The translations under genes were made by a program, and so were the position numbers. From Planctomycetia bacterium (GTDB taxonomy: Bacteria; Planctomycetota; PLA2; JAEUHO01), in contig JAUXCH010000170.1 of the NCBI GenBank assembly GCA_030618975.1, forward strand, positions 1 to 8,523: 8,523 nucleotides of DNA, in the 5' to 3' direction. The notes under the pieces are model-generated. The model ran no database searches. It was not told the origin of the DNA and was given only the letters and a program-made list of their open reading frames with translations. Below, piece by piece: positions 6,016 through 8,523 of this stretch. Each line of letters opens with the position of its first letter. Positions within the stretch are counted from its first letter, which is position 1.

Positions 6016-7371
6016 ATGCCGAGACGCCCGCTCCCCCTGCTCCTCGTCGTCTCCCTGCTCGTGCTTTCCACCACGGCCCCCTCCGCGTACGCCGACGGGT
6101 GGGAGGACATGCGGGAGGAGTTCAGGACCGGCATGAAAGCCGGCGACTGGAAGGAGCGGCGGGACGCCTTCATCTACCTGTCGGGCTACGACCGTCCCGA
6201 GGCCGTCCGGGAGATCCTGAGGGCACTGGACAAGGAGACCAACGCCGCCGTCGAGCTCGCCGCGCTCGACGCGCTGGCGACCCAGAAGTCGAAGGGTTCG
6301 CGCGAGGTCCTCTTCTCCGTCGCGCGGAAGGGCAAGGGCCGCGGGCGCCTGCTCGTCCTGAACGCGCTCGCCCGACAGAAGTCGCTGGACGTCGGCGATC
6401 TCCTCCTCGAGGTGGCCGCCGGCAAGGACGGTCCGGCCGCCGCCCAGGCCGCCCTCGCGCTGAAGGAGCAAAAGCACCCCGATACCGTGCGCGTGCTCGT
6501 TCCGCTCTTGAAGCACAAGAGCTGGCAGATCCGCCGCGCGGCCGCGATCACGCTGCGCGAGTTCCGCCCCGACGAGGCGGTCAAGCCGCTAACGGCCGCG
6601 TTGGCAGCCTCCCACGGGCGGGACCGCAACGAGCTGATCGCGGCCCTCCTCGAGATCACGGGGGAGAAGTTCGGCAACGATCCCGCGGCGTGGAAGAAGT
6701 ACGCTCGCGGGACGCCGCCCGAGGAGATCCGCGCGAAGCCGGACCTCCCTCCGTCCGCGTTCGGCGTCCCCATCTACGGCCAGCGCGTGGTCATCTGCCT
6801 GGACAACAGCCTGCGCATGACCGACCGGCACCCGTTCGGGGACGAACGGCTCCGGAAGCTCTCGGACCCTCCCGACGGCAAGCCCATCTCCTGGATCCGC
6901 GTGGCCACCAACGGGCAGTTCGCCCAGGCGCAGGTCAAGCACCTCATCCGGGGCTTCCCGAAGGGCACGAAGTTCGAGCTCATCCTCTTCAACGAGACGG
7001 TGCGGGGCGTATTCGGGGGGCTCGTGGGCGTGAGCACCGCCACGCGCAACACCGCCTTCGCGACTCTCGACGGGCTGATCACCGACAACGGGATCGCCGC
7101 GTACACCGCGCTGAAGCAGGCGCTCGACGTCGCCGGTCCCGGCGACGCAAGGGCGTGGAAGTCGGGGCCCGACGAGATCGTCTACGTCACGGTGAACATG
7201 CCGACGGCGGGCGAGGTGAAGGAGGCCGACCTCGTGGCCGCCGCGATCGGCCTCGAGGCGCGCCTGAGGATGGTGCCCATCCACACGGTGGGCATCCACT
7301 TCCACCCGTACGACATGTGCCGGGAAATCGCCGCGCTGACGGGCGGCGTCTACGTGGATCTCACCAAGTAG
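6016..7371 (+). CDS. Exported HEAT-repeat protein with a degenerate von Willebrand A-like domain, 451 aa
   Basis: Function unknown; probably an extracytoplasmic interaction protein. Residues 1-26 are a classic Sec signal peptide (basic head, leucine/valine core, AYA cleavage site before Asp27). Residues about 30-215 are HEAT-like helix pairs with repeated RRDAFIYL, ELAALDALATQ, AAAQAALALKEQ and IRRAAAITLREF patterns. A short ITGEKFGND..AW motif (214-226) follows. Residues 254-451 have the order of a VWA domain: a first strand VVICLDNSLRM, a helix before AYTALKQALD, the strand IVYVTVNMPTAGEV, and a final IHTVGIHFHPYDMCREIAALTGGVYVDL. The metal-site residues are not conserved: DxSxS reads D263-N-S265-L-R267, and the usual TDG reads T392-V-N394. 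I chose the ATG at 6016 because the signal peptide begins there; the frame is open further upstream, but that stretch is antisense to the DUF937-like gene and would bury the signal peptide. Confidence 0.85.
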   Translation: MPRRPLPLLLVVSLLVLSTTAPSAYADGWEDMREEFRTGMKAGDWKERRDAFIYLSGYDRPEAVREILRALDKETNAAVELAALDALATQKSKGSREVLFSVARKGKGRGRLLVLNALARQKSLDVGDLLLEVAAGKDGPAAAQAALALKEQKHPDTVRVLVPLLKHKSWQIRRAAAITLREFRPDEAVKPLTAALAASHGRDRNELIAALLEITGEKFGNDPAAWKKYARGTPPEEIRAKPDLPPSAFGVPIYGQRVVICLDNSLRMTDRHPFGDERLRKLSDPPDGKPISWIRVATNGQFAQAQVKHLIRGFPKGTKFELILFNETVRGVFGGLVGVSTATRNTAFATLDGLITDNGIAAYTALKQALDVAGPGDARAWKSGPDEIVYVTVNMPTAGEVKEADLVAAAIGLEARLRMVPIHTVGIHFHPYDMCREIAALTGGVYVDLTK

Positions 7372-7373
7372 TC

Positions 7374-7397
7374 CCCCCCGGGAGACAACCCGGGGGG
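7374..7397 (+). terminator. Strong GC hairpin after the HEAT-VWA gene
   Basis: CCCCCCGGG (7374-7382) and CCCGGGGGG (7389-7397) form a perfect 9-bp stem with a 6-base loop, starting 3 bases after the stop codon. No T-run follows, so it is not a standard intrinsic terminator; it may act as a T-less terminator or protect the 3' end of the mRNA. Confidence 0.55.
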
Positions 7398-7425
7398 CGC
7401 CGCGGCGAACCGGCGCCTCGAGCGG

Positions 7426-7461
7426 TATGATCAAGGGGCGCATCGCGCGTCTTCCCGGGAG
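7426..7461 (+). promoter_or_regulatory. Possible -10 box and ribosome-binding site of the second HEAT gene
   Basis: TATGAT (7426-7431) is the best -10-like hexamer in the window, and GGGAG (7457-7461) lies 6 bases before the ATG at 7468. With the hairpin upstream this suggests separate transcription from the HEAT-VWA gene. No -35 consensus is visible, as in the other promoters here. Confidence 0.45.
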
Positions 7462-7467
7462 CCTCCC

Positions 7468-8364
7468 ATGATCCGCCGCATCCTCCTCCCCCTGGCGCTG
7501 CTCTTCCTGCTTTCCCCCCTGCTCGCCGTCGCGGAAGAGCCTGCGGTGGAAGAGGACCCGATCCCGCCGCTGGCCGACGAGGCCGAGGCCCGGGAGGCTC
7601 TCGATGTCTTCAAGAAGGACTTCAAGGCACGGGGCGCCAAGGGCGACGAGAAGATCGCGATGAAGGAGGTGGCGATGCGCATGCTCGCGCGCACGCAGCA
7701 CCCGCTCGTCGCGGACCGCCTGTACCGGCTCACGCGCGACCGCAACGCCGACATCCGCACCCTTGCGATGCTCTATCTCGGCTACCAGCGAGCCCTCCCC
7801 GGCTACGTCGGACCACTCGTCGTCAAGGCCATCAAGACGCACAACACGGACGCCGTCTTCGCCATGTTCGGCATCGAGGCGATCGAGCGACTCGACTACC
7901 GGGGCGGCATCGACATGATCCGCGCCCTCATGGCCCACAAGGACGAGGGCGTGAAGAAGGTCGCGATCCTCTTCATCGGCGACGCCAAGGAGTGGCGGAT
8001 GATCGAGGATCTCCTGAAGCTCATGAAGGAGCTGAAGATCGACAAGGGCTGGAAGACGGAGGGTCACGAGGTCCGCTACGACACCGGCGCCTCGGGCGAC
8101 CACGACCAGAAGATGGCCGAGAAGATCTACAAGGCCAAGTACGGCAAGGGGAAGGGCAAGGCGAAGTCCGGCGGGCGTGCGATGCGCGACATCAAGCCCG
8201 TGCTCCTCGAGACGATGAAGAACCTCACGGGACAGGACTTCTTCCAGGGCGCGAGCGCGCGCGACTGGGCCGACAAGAACGAGGGGCTCATCGAGAAGGA
8301 GCAGAAGACCTTGAACGAGGTCGAGGCGAAGCAGAAGGCGGAAGCGGCAGCCCTCGCCGACTGA
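7468..8364 (+). CDS. Exported HEAT-like repeat protein, 298 aa
   Basis: Function unknown. Residues 1-22 are a Sec signal peptide with an AVA cleavage site before Glu23; an acidic, proline-containing linker follows. Residues about 38-190 are alpha-helical HEAT-like pairs (HPLVADRLYRLTRDRNADIR, YRGGIDMIRALMAHKDEGVKKVAILFIG). Residues 222-235 form a lysine/glycine-rich loop (YKAKYGKGKGKAKSGG). The segment at 253-267, LTGQDFFQGASARDW, matches the ITGEKFGND..AW motif that closes the HEAT region of the upstream gene. The C-terminal 25 residues are a charged, alanine-rich helix that could form a coiled coil. The start has a GGGAG site and the signal peptide in its favour. It lies 96 bp after the HEAT-VWA gene on the same strand, so the two may work in one process, but they have separate expression signals. 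No enzyme motif is visible. Confidence 0.85.
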   Translation: MIRRILLPLALLFLLSPLLAVAEEPAVEEDPIPPLADEAEAREALDVFKKDFKARGAKGDEKIAMKEVAMRMLARTQHPLVADRLYRLTRDRNADIRTLAMLYLGYQRALPGYVGPLVVKAIKTHNTDAVFAMFGIEAIERLDYRGGIDMIRALMAHKDEGVKKVAILFIGDAKEWRMIEDLLKLMKELKIDKGWKTEGHEVRYDTGASGDHDQKMAEKIYKAKYGKGKGKAKSGGRAMRDIKPVLLETMKNLTGQDFFQGASARDWADKNEGLIEKEQKTLNEVEAKQKAEAAALAD

Positions 8365-8377
8365 TCTGCCTTGCCCG

Positions 8378-8523
8378 TCAGTCGCCGGCCGCGGAGGACC
8401 ACCGGCGACGCGTCCGGACGTCCAACAGCTCCGCGCGGACGACGTCGCGGTCCGCCGGCCAGCGCTCCCACGCGATCGAGCGCTCCACGGCCTCGAGAGA
8501 GCGATCCGACCAGGCCCACGGAG
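8378..8523 (-). CDS. C-terminal end of an unidentified protein, 47 codons visible
   Basis: On the minus strand a frame enters from the right edge and ends with TGA at 8378-8380, converging on the HEAT gene with a 13-bp gap. It reads WSDRSLEAVERSIAWERW then PADRDVVRAELLDVRTRRRW, with codons heavily G or C in the third position and a balanced residue mix. The competing minus frames are arginine/glycine-rich and look like shadows. The product is not recognisable from this fragment. It was judged coding from composition and from the compact convergent arrangement, so moderate confidence only. Confidence 0.6.
   Translation of the reverse strand, partial: PWAWSDRSLEAVERSIAWERWPADRDVVRAELLDVRTRRRWSSAAGD

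Noticed and set aside
4012..6516. 834-codon minus-strand open frame across kbl and beyond
   Set aside because: It overlaps kbl in another frame, is rich in Arg, Gly and His, and shows no domain. In such GC-rich DNA long antisense and shifted frames are expected.
4077..7430. 1117-codon plus-strand open frame
   Set aside because: It is antisense to kbl and the DUF937-like gene, then out of frame with the HEAT-VWA gene; composition is Arg/Gly/Ala-rich with no recognisable family.

Overview
The window is very GC-rich, with G or C at nearly every third codon position, and is bacterial chromosome. Exported HEAT-repeat proteins (one joined to a von Willebrand A-like domain), a membrane-anchored DUF1573-like protein and a membrane-anchored TPR protein point most naturally to a high-GC planctomycete. 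Myxococcota or a related lineage cannot be excluded. There is no 16S, tRNA, phage or transposase gene to settle this, so the taxonomy is inference.

Layout, left to right: (1) the 3' part of a thiolase gene, cut by the window edge; (2) a TPR-type protein with an N-terminal membrane anchor, built from a composite repeat of about 60-67 residues; (3) an unusual 488-bp non-coding stretch (2710-3197) holding a 14-bp tandem repeat, two copies of a 27-bp palindrome-centred element, several nested inverted repeats, and a decayed second copy of the 3' end of the TPR gene; (4) a membrane-anchored DUF1573-like protein ending in a 15-bp tandem repeat; (5) on the minus strand, converging on it with a 3-bp gap, kbl (glycine C-acetyltransferase), preceded by a small DUF937-like gene; (6) a short divergent promoter region with a 14-bp palindrome; (7) two consecutive plus-strand genes for exported HEAT-repeat proteins, the first with a VWA-like domain whose metal site is degenerate, separated by a strong GC hairpin; (8) the last 47 codons of an unidentified minus-strand gene at the right edge.

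Functionally this is a mixture. Thiolase and Kbl are central metabolism (acyl-CoA and threonine/glycine). The TPR, DUF1573-like and two HEAT proteins all carry N-terminal export or anchoring signals, so they probably act in or beyond the cytoplasmic membrane, most likely as protein-interaction scaffolds. I see no defence system, biosynthetic cluster, CRISPR array or integrated element. The parts that ordinary annotation does not explain are the 2710-3197 repeat region, the composite TPR repeat and the degenerate VWA domain.
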